Shown here one piece after another: positions 8,068 through 15,298 of a DNA stretch of 58,021 nucleotides; position 1 is the stretch's first letter, and each line of letters opens with the position of its first letter. Below the pieces are notes generated by a model. It saw only the letters and a list, made by a program, of their open reading frames with translations, was not told the DNA's origin and did no database searches. The stretch comes from an uncultured SAR86 cluster bacterium. GTDB taxonomy: Bacteria; Pseudomonadota; Gammaproteobacteria; Magnimaribacterales; D2472. The position numbers and the translations under genes were made by a program. Where the stretch lies: positions 1 to 58,021 of the forward strand of contig CABXNE010000005.1 in assembly GCA_902513515.1 (NCBI GenBank), given 5' to 3'.

Positions 8068-8816
8068 GAAATCACCTTTGCTTCATTTTTTAATTTGCTA
8101 ACTAATTCTTCAACGGATTCAACCTTAATGCCCTCTTGTCTTGCTGGTGGTAATTCAACCGAAAGTAGCTCTATCCGAGGTGCTGTATCTATGCCCATGG
8201 CATCAATTGGCTGTATATCTAATTCTTTCTTTTTTGCTTTCATAATATTAGGTAGCGATGCATAACGCGGTTCATTCAATCGCAGATCAGTTGTAATAAT
8301 TGTTGGAAGTGAAACTTTAATAGTTTGCAGGCCGCCATCAATTTCACGAGTGACAGATGCAGAGTCTCCATCAATAGAAATTTCTGAGGCAAAAGTTGCT
8401 TGGCCATAACTTAATAAAGCTGCAAGCATCTGGCCTGTTTGATTGTTGTCTCCATCAATGGCTTGTTTACCAAGTATTACAAGTTGAGGTGACTCAGCTT
8501 CAATTACTTTTGCTAAAGCTTTGGCAATGGCCAGTGGCTCAAGCAATGAATCTGTTTCTACTAATATAGCTCTATCTGCACCTAAGGCTAAAGCAGTTCT
8601 TAGCTGCTCCTGCGAATCTGATTTACCAACTGTTACTGCAATAACTTCAGTGGCAGTTCCAGCTTCTTTTAATCTAACAGCCTCCTCAATAGCTATTTCA
8701 CAAAAGGGATTCATTGCCATTTTGACGTTGTTAAGATCAACGTCTGATTGATCTCCAAGAGGTCTGACTTTCACGTTATAATCAACAACGCGTTTTATAG
8801 GTACTACTATTTTCAT
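8064..8816 (-). CDS. etfB: Electron transfer flavoprotein beta subunit
   Basis: 250 aa. The start [38 protein letters not shown] (about 33-51), [19 protein letters not shown] (the AMP-binding segment) and [23 protein letters not shown] (the dehydrogenase-recognition and anchor region) are classic. It is the first gene of etfBA, and the 127-bp gap to the divergent ETF-QO gene must hold both promoters; the sequence is very AT-rich, with a TATAAT-like box on this strand as well. Confidence 0.97.
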   Translation of the reverse strand: MKIVVPIKRVVDYNVKVRPLGDQSDVDLNNVKMAMNPFCEIAIEEAVRLKEAGTATEVIAVTVGKSDSQEQLRTALALGADRAILVETDSLLEPLAIAKALAKVIEAESPQLVILGKQAIDGDNNQTGQMLAALLSYGQATFASEISIDGDSASVTREIDGGLQTIKVSLPTIITTDLRLNEPRYASLPNIMKAKKKELDIQPIDAMGIDTAPRIELLSVELPPARQEGIKVESVEELVSKLKNEAKVIS

Positions 8817-8872
8817 ATATAGGGCTCGTTTAATTTGGAAATATTATATTATCAATTTTTAATATAAAAATA

Positions 8873-8902
8873 TTCGTTTGATAGTTATGTAAGGGATATA
8901 AT
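8873..8902 (+). promoter_or_regulatory. Candidate sigma70 promoter for the ETF-QO gene
   Basis: TATAAT at 8897-8902 is a perfect -10 hexamer; TTCGTT at 8873-8878, 18 bp upstream, is a weak -35. The start codon is 42 bp downstream of the -10, with GAGGGAG as ribosome site seven bases before the ATG. The -35 is poor, so this is a moderate call; in such AT-rich DNA a TATAAT can occur by chance. Confidence 0.4.
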
Positions 8903-8943
8903 TGTAATGCTTTTTTACCACTAAAAAAAGAGGGAGCTAACTC

Positions 8944-10569
8944 ATGGAAAGAGAAGTAATGGAATATGATGTTGTCATAGTCGGAGGCGGTCCCTCTGGC
9001 TTAAGTGCAGCAATAAAACTTGCTCAACTCTCAAAAGAAAAAAATAAATCTATAGAAATATGCTTGCTTGAAAAAGGTTCTGAAATTGGAGCTCATATTC
9101 TTTCAGGCAATGTTTTTCAACCAACTGCACTGAATGAATTAATACCTGATTGGAATGAAAAAAGCTGCCCATTAAATGTTCCAGTTAAAAAAGACAAGCT
9201 AATGTTTCTCTTCAAAAAATTTGGAATATCTATCCCCTCTTTTGTTATGCCTCCTATGAATAACCATGGTAACTACGTTACAAGTTTAGGAAATCTTTGT
9301 CGCTGGCTTGCAACTCAAGCTGAGGACTTAGGAATAGAAATATTTCCTGGATTTCCTGCAAGCGAGATTCTCTACGAAAATGATAAAGTTGTTGGCGTAA
9401 GAACTGGTGATATGGGAGTTGGTCTAGATGGTGAGCAAAAGCCTGGATTTGAAGCTGGTATTGATATCAAGGCTAAATACACAATCTTTGGAGAAGGTTG
9501 TCGCGGCCATTTGGGTAAGCAGCTTATAGCTAAATATGAATTAGACAAGGATAAAGATCCCCAGCATTATGGTATTGGTTTTAAAGAGGTTTGGAAAGTT
9601 ACAGATGAGGTTCATGAGGAAGGATTAGTTATACACACCAATGGGTGGCCTAGCGCAAAAAATACTCCAGCTGGATCGTATCTCTACCACGCTGATAATA
9701 ATGAAGTTTACCTAGGTTATGTGGTCCCTCTTGATTATGAAAACCCTCATTTAAGCCCTTTTGATGAATTTCAAACCTGGAAAACACATCCATCAATTAG
9801 ACCATACTTAAAGGGTGGCGAAAGACTAACTTATGGAGCAAGAGCCTTAATCAAAGGCGGTATTCAGTCTCTTCCTAGTATGGAATTCCCAGGCGGAGTG
9901 CTAGTCGGAGATAATGCAGGCACACTTAATTTTTCAAAAATTAAAGGTTCGCATACTGCAATGAAATCTGGAATGCTAGCCGCAGAAGCAATCTTTAATA
10001 ATATTGATTCTGAAGACACCTTGCAATTTGATGAAATGATTGCAAGTAGCTGGATACATACAGAGCTTCATAAATCACGGAACTTTGGTCCAATGTTTCA
10101 TAAATTTGGTGCACTAATAGGAGCTGCTTTTAATGCCATTGATCAACTTATTTTTAGAGGCAATTTACCTTTTACTTTGCATCACACAACACCAGATTAT
10201 GCTTGCTTAAAACCTGCAGCCGATATGCCAGTGATTGAGTATCCAAAACCAGATGGAAAAATTAGCTTTGATAAATTGAGCAGTGTTTTCTTATCTAACA
10301 CCTATCATGAAGAAGACCAGCCTTGTCATTTAACATTAAAAGATTCTTCTATCCCTATCCTGCAAAATCTTCCAATGTATGCAGAGCCAGCCCAAAGATA
10401 TTGCCCTGCTGGGGTTTATGAAGTTGTTGAAAAAGACTCAGGGCCAGAATTTGTTATTAATGGGCAAAACTGTGTACATTGCAAAACGTGCGATATTAAA
10501 GACCCATCACAGAATATAACCTGGATCACACCTGAGGGAACCGGCGGCCCAAATTACCCAAATATGTAA
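8944..10569 (+). CDS. Electron transfer flavoprotein-ubiquinone oxidoreductase
   Basis: 541 aa, full length for ETF-QO. The N-terminal FAD site is DVVIVGGGPSGLSAAIKLAQ (about 9-28) with EKGSEIGAHILSG. The C-terminal ferredoxin-like domain supplies the single [4Fe-4S] cluster: CPAGVYEV and NGQNCVHCKTCDIKDPSQNI. It is a monotopic inner-membrane enzyme that reoxidises ETF and reduces ubiquinone, completing electron flow from the neighbouring acyl-CoA dehydrogenases and EtfAB. The start at 8944 has a good ribosome site; an in-frame ATG at 8961 is possible. The stop overlaps the next start (TAATG), coupling it to a DUF885 lipoprotein. Confidence 0.97.
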   Translation: MEREVMEYDVVIVGGGPSGLSAAIKLAQLSKEKNKSIEICLLEKGSEIGAHILSGNVFQPTALNELIPDWNEKSCPLNVPVKKDKLMFLFKKFGISIPSFVMPPMNNHGNYVTSLGNLCRWLATQAEDLGIEIFPGFPASEILYENDKVVGVRTGDMGVGLDGEQKPGFEAGIDIKAKYTIFGEGCRGHLGKQLIAKYELDKDKDPQHYGIGFKEVWKVTDEVHEEGLVIHTNGWPSAKNTPAGSYLYHADNNEVYLGYVVPLDYENPHLSPFDEFQTWKTHPSIRPYLKGGERLTYGARALIKGGIQSLPSMEFPGGVLVGDNAGTLNFSKIKGSHTAMKSGMLAAEAIFNNIDSEDTLQFDEMIASSWIHTELHKSRNFGPMFHKFGALIGAAFNAIDQLIFRGNLPFTLHHTTPDYACLKPAADMPVIEYPKPDGKISFDKLSSVFLSNTYHEEDQPCHLTLKDSSIPILQNLPMYAEPAQRYCPAGVYEVVEKDSGPEFVINGQNCVHCKTCDIKDPSQNITWITPEGTGGPNYPNM

Positions 10570-12308
10570 TGAACAATATTAAACTAATTGCAGTCTTAAT
10601 TTTTGTTGTAGGTTGCTCATCTGAGTCTCCGCAAAGTAAGTTTGAATCGTTGCTTGATTCAGAGTGGTCTAAAATTGTTAATGACAATCCTGTTTATGCT
10701 TCAAGCATGGGTGATCTCAGTAAAAATACTGAATGGTCTGATACTTCAGTCGAAAATATTTACTCAGATCATCAACATCAATTAGATGTTCTTAGTCAAT
10801 TAGATGAATTAGATATAAGTGATTTCTCTGATGATAATAAGGTGAATTACTTATTGTTCAAACAACAGTATGAAAATTCCATAGAATCTCATGCATATAA
10901 AACTTTTTTAATTCCATTTAGTCATAGAGGCGGTATTCAGCTGCAGCATGAAACTACCAGCATAGTACCCTTCAGAAATAAGCAACACTATTTAGATTGG
11001 ATTGAAAGGATTTCAAAAATAGATGTCTTGGTAGATGCAGCAATTGAAAAAGGAAAAATAGGTATTGCAGAAGAAATTGTCCCCCCAAGATTTCTCATGC
11101 AAAAAGTTTATAAACAGATTGAGCTTCAAGCTTTTGTAAAACCAAAAGATAGTCCTTTCTACAGAACATTTCTAGAGATGGATAGATCAATTAACAAGAT
11201 TGAGACTGAAGAGATCCAGAAAAAAGCTCTTAATGTAATTAAGTCAAAAGTTATTCCTGCTTATGTAAAACTTCATAGATTTTTTAAGGATGAGTACCTA
11301 CCAGCCTGCAGAACACCCATTGGCATTAAAGAAATTAAGAATGGTAAAGAATATTATGAATTCTTAGCTAGAAAATTTACCACTACAAACCTTACGCCAA
11401 AAGAAATACATGAAATAGGTTTAACTGAAGTGGCTAGAATAAGAGATGAAATGAATGCCATAATTAAGGAAGTTAAATGGGATGGAACATTTAAATCTTT
11501 CCTAGATGACTTGCGCACTAATCCTAAGTTCTACTATGAGACATCTGAAGAGCTTTTTGAGTCATACCTGGCAACTTCAAAAAGAATTGATCCAGAGCTA
11601 GTCAAACTCTTTAAAGTGCTCCCATCTATGCCATATGGATTAAAACCCATCCCAATGGAAAGCGCGCCTGATACAACAACAGCATACTATCAACGACCTG
11701 CAGCAGATGGATCTAGAGCAGGTTATTACTATGTAAACTTATATCGTCCTGAAGTTAGACCAAAATATGAAATAGAAGTCCTTAGTGTCCATGAGGCGAT
11801 GCCTGGGCATCATCTTCAAATAGCACTAGCAATGGAATTAGATTTACCTAATTTTAGAAAGTATGGAGGCATCACTGCCTTTGTTGAAGGCTGGGGACTC
11901 TACAGTGAAAGACTTGGTTATGATCTAGGGTTATACAAAGATCCCTATTCTAGATTTGGTCAACTAACCTATGACATGTGGAGAGCAATTAGACTCGTTG
12001 TAGATACTGGTATGCACTATTTTGATTGGAGTAGACAAGATGCAATTAATTATTTCCTGGATAATTCTGCGAAAACCAAACAAGATGTCATGAATGAAGT
12101 AGATAGATATATCAATTGGCCTGGGCAAGCTCTTGCCTACAAAATTGGTCAGCTAAAAATACTTGAACTGAGAGCAAAGGCAGAATCTGAGTTAGGTGAC
12201 AACTTTGATATCAAAGATTTTCATCATGAGGTGCTTAAAAGAGGTGCCCTGCCGCTAGATATTCTTGAGGAGTATATCAATCAATGGATTGAAGAAGAGT
12301 TGAACTAA
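10569..12308 (+). CDS. DUF885-family lipoprotein, putative metallopeptidase
   Basis: 579 aa. A lipoprotein signal, MNNIKLIAVLIFVVGCSSES, with Cys16 as the likely lipidation site, is followed by a long helical domain typical of DUF885 proteins. The putative zinc site is HEAMPGHHLQIA (near residue 410) with FVEGWGLYSERLG about 30 residues later, an HExxxGH...E arrangement resembling gluzincins. The family is usually annotated as uncharacterised; peptidase activity is a prediction. It is translationally coupled to ETF-QO (TAATG) and overlaps the end of the DUF1285 gene by 4 bp on the opposite strand. Confidence 0.85.
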   Translation: MNNIKLIAVLIFVVGCSSESPQSKFESLLDSEWSKIVNDNPVYASSMGDLSKNTEWSDTSVENIYSDHQHQLDVLSQLDELDISDFSDDNKVNYLLFKQQYENSIESHAYKTFLIPFSHRGGIQLQHETTSIVPFRNKQHYLDWIERISKIDVLVDAAIEKGKIGIAEEIVPPRFLMQKVYKQIELQAFVKPKDSPFYRTFLEMDRSINKIETEEIQKKALNVIKSKVIPAYVKLHRFFKDEYLPACRTPIGIKEIKNGKEYYEFLARKFTTTNLTPKEIHEIGLTEVARIRDEMNAIIKEVKWDGTFKSFLDDLRTNPKFYYETSEELFESYLATSKRIDPELVKLFKVLPSMPYGLKPIPMESAPDTTTAYYQRPAADGSRAGYYYVNLYRPEVRPKYEIEVLSVHEAMPGHHLQIALAMELDLPNFRKYGGITAFVEGWGLYSERLGYDLGLYKDPYSRFGQLTYDMWRAIRLVVDTGMHYFDWSRQDAINYFLDNSAKTKQDVMNEVDRYINWPGQALAYKIGQLKILELRAKAESELGDNFDIKDFHHEVLKRGALPLDILEEYINQWIEEELN

Positions 12309-12847
12309 TCGTTCATCTTGCCCAACTCAAACATACAATCAAAGCTTTTAAGAGATAACTGCTTTTCAGAAGCATGATCTTGCTTAAGAGCTATTTCTAT
12401 TAATGAATAATAAACAGAACGAGATATAAATCCTTCAATATTATTTCTCACATGAACAAAGGGAATATGCTCATCACCTATTTTCTTAAGTTCTAATTTA
12501 TGCTCATGATCTAAGGGTATGGATAGATCTAAATTTGTTTTTAAAATAATATTTTGATGGTCTGAATCAACCTCATAATCAACTATCATGTATGGAGCTA
12601 AATCCACATTTACAGGTACCTTTTCAACAGGCGTAACCAAATAATAATTACCATCCTCAAATTTTAAAATTCTAGAGAATAATATCTTTAATTTATCCCT
12701 GCCAATAATTGAGCCTTGATAAAACCAATTCCCCTCCCTATCAATTTTCATCTCGACGCCCTCACACAAATCAGGATTCCATAGATGCACGGGGGGATAC
12801 TTCTCCTCAATTGAGTTTACAGATTGCAAGAGATCAGAGAAGTCCAT
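12305..12847 (-). CDS. DUF1285 family protein
   Basis: 180 aa. The segments LWNPDLCEGVEMKIDREGNW, FYQGSIIGRDKLKILFSRIL and YYLVTPVEKVPVNVDLAPYM are the conserved core of DUF1285, a small two-domain beta-rich family common in proteobacteria, function unknown. There is no signal peptide. It overlaps the LysE-type exporter upstream by 14 bp and closes the long minus-strand gene run. Confidence 0.85.
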   Translation of the reverse strand: MDFSDLLQSVNSIEEKYPPVHLWNPDLCEGVEMKIDREGNWFYQGSIIGRDKLKILFSRILKFEDGNYYLVTPVEKVPVNVDLAPYMIVDYEVDSDHQNIILKTNLDLSIPLDHEHKLELKKIGDEHIPFVHVRNNIEGFISRSVYYSLIEIALKQDHASEKQLSLKSFDCMFELGKMND

Positions 12848-13442
12848 ATAAAGTTTGTAGTAAAATTAATAATCCTAATCCAGCAATAAACGCTGATGAA
12901 GCAAACTGGATATTATCAGAATGTTTGTTAAATATATCGCCCATTGAGTGGTGGGTTAATGCATAAGTTACAAAGGAGAACCATGCTGCAGTAATTAATG
13001 GGAAATATAACAAGTAGATGATGGACATTAATGAACTTGAATCAAGATTTATAAAAGAGAACAAAGATACAGTAAATAAAAATGCTTTTACGTTTAATAT
13101 ATTAGTTACCAATCCAATGATAAAAGGGTTCTTAAATAAGACTTTTACTTCATCAGATTTAGATGATTTTTTTGAAATAAAAAAGCTAATTCCAAGATAA
13201 AGCAGATATAAAGCTCCCAAACATTTAATAAAAAACTTAGCTTCTTCAGAGTTGTAAATTAATAATGAAATTCCGGAAATAGCAAAAAAACAGTGTATAA
13301 ATATACCAAAACCAATACCTAGGGCTGTAAGAATTCCCTGAGCTCTACCTTTAGCAAGTGATTGATGAAAAATAATAGCAGTATCTGGACCAGGTGACAT
13401 TACAGCTAACAAATGAGCTAAGGCTGCTGAAAAGAAAATCAT
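12834..13442 (-). CDS. LysE/RhtB-family amino-acid exporter
   Basis: 202 aa with about six hydrophobic segments. The N-terminal signature AVMSPGPDTAIIFHQSLAKG (about 13-32), with G-rich GILTALGIGFGIFIH after it, is diagnostic for the LysE/RhtB family of inner-membrane exporters for amino acids and homoserine lactones. The start overlaps the murB stop by 4 bp (ATGA), so it is read as part of the murB operon. The substrate cannot be predicted. Confidence 0.88.
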   Translation of the reverse strand: MIFFSAALAHLLAVMSPGPDTAIIFHQSLAKGRAQGILTALGIGFGIFIHCFFAISGISLLIYNSEEAKFFIKCLGALYLLYLGISFFISKKSSKSDEVKVLFKNPFIIGLVTNILNVKAFLFTVSLFSFINLDSSSLMSIIYLLYFPLITAAWFSFVTYALTHHSMGDIFNKHSDNIQFASSAFIAGLGLLILLQTLYGLL

Positions 13443-14401
13443 GATGAAATAATCTCAGGCTCTATTTCTAATTCTATTTTAAATTTTTCAAGTATCTTAG
13501 ACTTAATTTGATAGAGAAGATTGGTAACCTCATCAAATGATGCTCCACCATTGTTAATAAGCACAAGAGAATGATTCTCATAAAAACGTAAAGTATCAGG
13601 AATACTTAAATCAGACTTAATGAGTTCTATAAGTCTGGCTGAGCTGAGCTTGGTGTATTCGTCGTCCTGATCCCACCTATGACCATCTAAAAAAGCATGA
13701 TCAAAATCATTGGTTCTTACTATAGGGTTTTTAAAGATGCTTCCTACGTTAGGCTGGAGCTTTGGATCAGGCAATTTAGAATTTCTAATATCTTTCACCG
13801 ATTCAGAAAGGATTCTGGGCGTTAAGGATGATGCATCAATTGAGTTATCTTTAAGAAAATTACTTAATACTGGATAGCTTAGGTTAGGTTCAAAGGATTT
13901 ATTAAATATAAAATTAACCTTTAAAATAACAAAATCTTTTAATTTAAATATTGAATCTCGATATTTGAACTGACATTGATCATTATCAAGAGTTTCATAC
14001 TTTTTAGTTTTTAAATTAAAACATTCAATACTGCTAATAAAAGAACTAATTTCAACTCCATAAGCTCCAATATTTTGTACAGGTGCTGCACCAACAGATC
14101 CTGGAATATGTGTAAGATTTTCTATTCCATGGAGCTCATTTGTTAAACAATACTCAATCAAATCAGCCCAATCAAGTCCTGCCCCAACTGAAATAAAATT
14201 ATTATTTGTTTCTATGCCTTTTAAGTTAACTCCGATAACAGTCCCATTAAAATAGTCGCTTAAAATTACATTTGTGCCTGCGCCAAGTATCAATATCTCT
14301 TCATCATTAAGCGTTTCAAGAAAAGTTAAATCATCTAAGGTATTTATATGTATGTAATTTTTTGCTTTAGCCTTAAGACCAAAAGAATTAGATATCATCA
14401 T
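13439..14401 (-). CDS. murB: UDP-N-acetylenolpyruvoylglucosamine reductase
   Basis: 320 aa. FAD-binding segments LILGAGTNVILSDYFNGTVI (about 36-55), IPGSVGAAPVQNIGAYGVEI (about 103-122), CQFKYRDSIFK and NVGSIFKNPIV (the catalytic Ser region) identify MurB. The enzyme reduces the enolpyruvyl group to make UDP-MurNAc in the cytoplasm. It lies 2 bp after kdsB, as in many gammaproteobacteria. An MM start pair leaves a one-residue doubt about the initiator. Confidence 0.96.
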   Translation of the reverse strand: MMISNSFGLKAKAKNYIHINTLDDLTFLETLNDEEILILGAGTNVILSDYFNGTVIGVNLKGIETNNNFISVGAGLDWADLIEYCLTNELHGIENLTHIPGSVGAAPVQNIGAYGVEISSFISSIECFNLKTKKYETLDNDQCQFKYRDSIFKLKDFVILKVNFIFNKSFEPNLSYPVLSNFLKDNSIDASSLTPRILSESVKDIRNSKLPDPKLQPNVGSIFKNPIVRTNDFDHAFLDGHRWDQDDEYTKLSSARLIELIKSDLSIPDTLRFYENHSLVLINNGGASFDEVTNLLYQIKSKILEKFKIELEIEPEIISS

Positions 14402-14403
14402 AA

Positions 14404-15141
14404 TTAATCATTTTTATTAGCAAAGATTGTTGCAGCTTCTAAGTCTTCAGGAGTATCTATGCCTATTGGTGATTCACATTCAAAATCCTCAACAATAATA
14501 TTAAAGCCGTTATCTAAAAATCTTAATTGCTCTAATTTCTCTGATTCCTCATTTAAAGTTGGCTTTAATTTGCTTAAGGCTTGAAGAGTTTCATTGGTAT
14601 AAGCATAGATACCTAAATGCTTTAAGTAATTCTTATATTCTGCTGTAAATGAGTTGGGTATCACGGAACGCGAAAAATACATTGCTTTTTTTGATCTAGA
14701 CCTAACAACTTTAACTTCATGGGGGCTATTGAAATCCATTGTGCTTGAAAACTTAATGCATGCAGTTGATATTCGTGTATCTGTAGTTAGTAACATGGGT
14801 AATTGGTTGATAATTTGGACAGGAATAAATGGTTCATCGCCTTGAAGATTAACAATTGGAGTATCTAGATTTAAATTAAGTATTCTTGCTGCTTCAGCAA
14901 TTCTATCCATTCCAGAAATATGATTGGATGAAGTCATCACAACATTGGCACCGCATGATTCACAATGATCTTTAATCTCATCGCTATCAGTTGCAATATA
15001 TACATTAGAGGCGTTTGAGGAATTGGCTAAATCTATAATCCGAGAAATTAAAGTACGGCCATTGATCATGGCCAATGGTTTATTAGGTAAACGAGTTGAA
15101 CCAGCTCTTGCTGGGACAATAATAACGAAAGAATCAGTCAT
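14404..15141 (-). CDS. kdsB: 3-deoxy-manno-octulosonate cytidylyltransferase
   Basis: 245 aa, the usual length. The nucleotidyltransferase N-terminus FVIIVPARAGSTRLPNKPLA (about 5-24), GDEPFIPVQIINQL (about 100-113) and the C-terminal GIDTPEDLEAA are KdsB hallmarks. It makes CMP-KDO for lipid A inner-core synthesis. It overlaps the small Trm112-like gene by 8 bp; kdsB beside ycaR, lpxK and msbA is the standard gammaproteobacterial order. Confidence 0.96.
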   Translation of the reverse strand: MTDSFVIIVPARAGSTRLPNKPLAMINGRTLISRIIDLANSSNASNVYIATDSDEIKDHCESCGANVVMTSSNHISGMDRIAEAARILNLNLDTPIVNLQGDEPFIPVQIINQLPMLLTTDTRISTACIKFSSTMDFNSPHEVKVVRSRSKKAMYFSRSVIPNSFTAEYKNYLKHLGIYAYTNETLQALSKLKPTLNEESEKLEQLRFLDNGFNIIVEDFECESPIGIDTPEDLEAATIFANKND

Positions 15142-15298
15142 TCAGAGAAAAAATTCTATCCTCTAACATCCTAGGTATGTCATCCTCTATTGGATAGCCA
15201 ATGTTGCATTGATCACACTCAAGATGATCCTCCCTATCAATCAACTTTGATTTGCATCTTATGCATCCCATAATATTTAAAATATCCTTATCTATCAT
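15134..15298 (-). CDS. ycaR: Trm112/YcaR-family small zinc-ribbon protein
   Basis: 54 aa, starting MIDKDILNIMGCIRCKSKL and ending EDRIFSLND. Two CxxC pairs (CIRC and CDQC), then IGYPIEDDIPRML, are the Trm112/YcaR signature, although the first conserved core is slightly divergent. The gene is easily missed: it overlaps the lpxK domain stop by 11 bp upstream and kdsB by 8 bp downstream. Trm112-type proteins activate methyltransferases in other organisms; the role of YcaR is not established. Confidence 0.88.
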   Translation of the reverse strand: MIDKDILNIMGCIRCKSKLIDREDHLECDQCNIGYPIEDDIPRMLEDRIFSLND

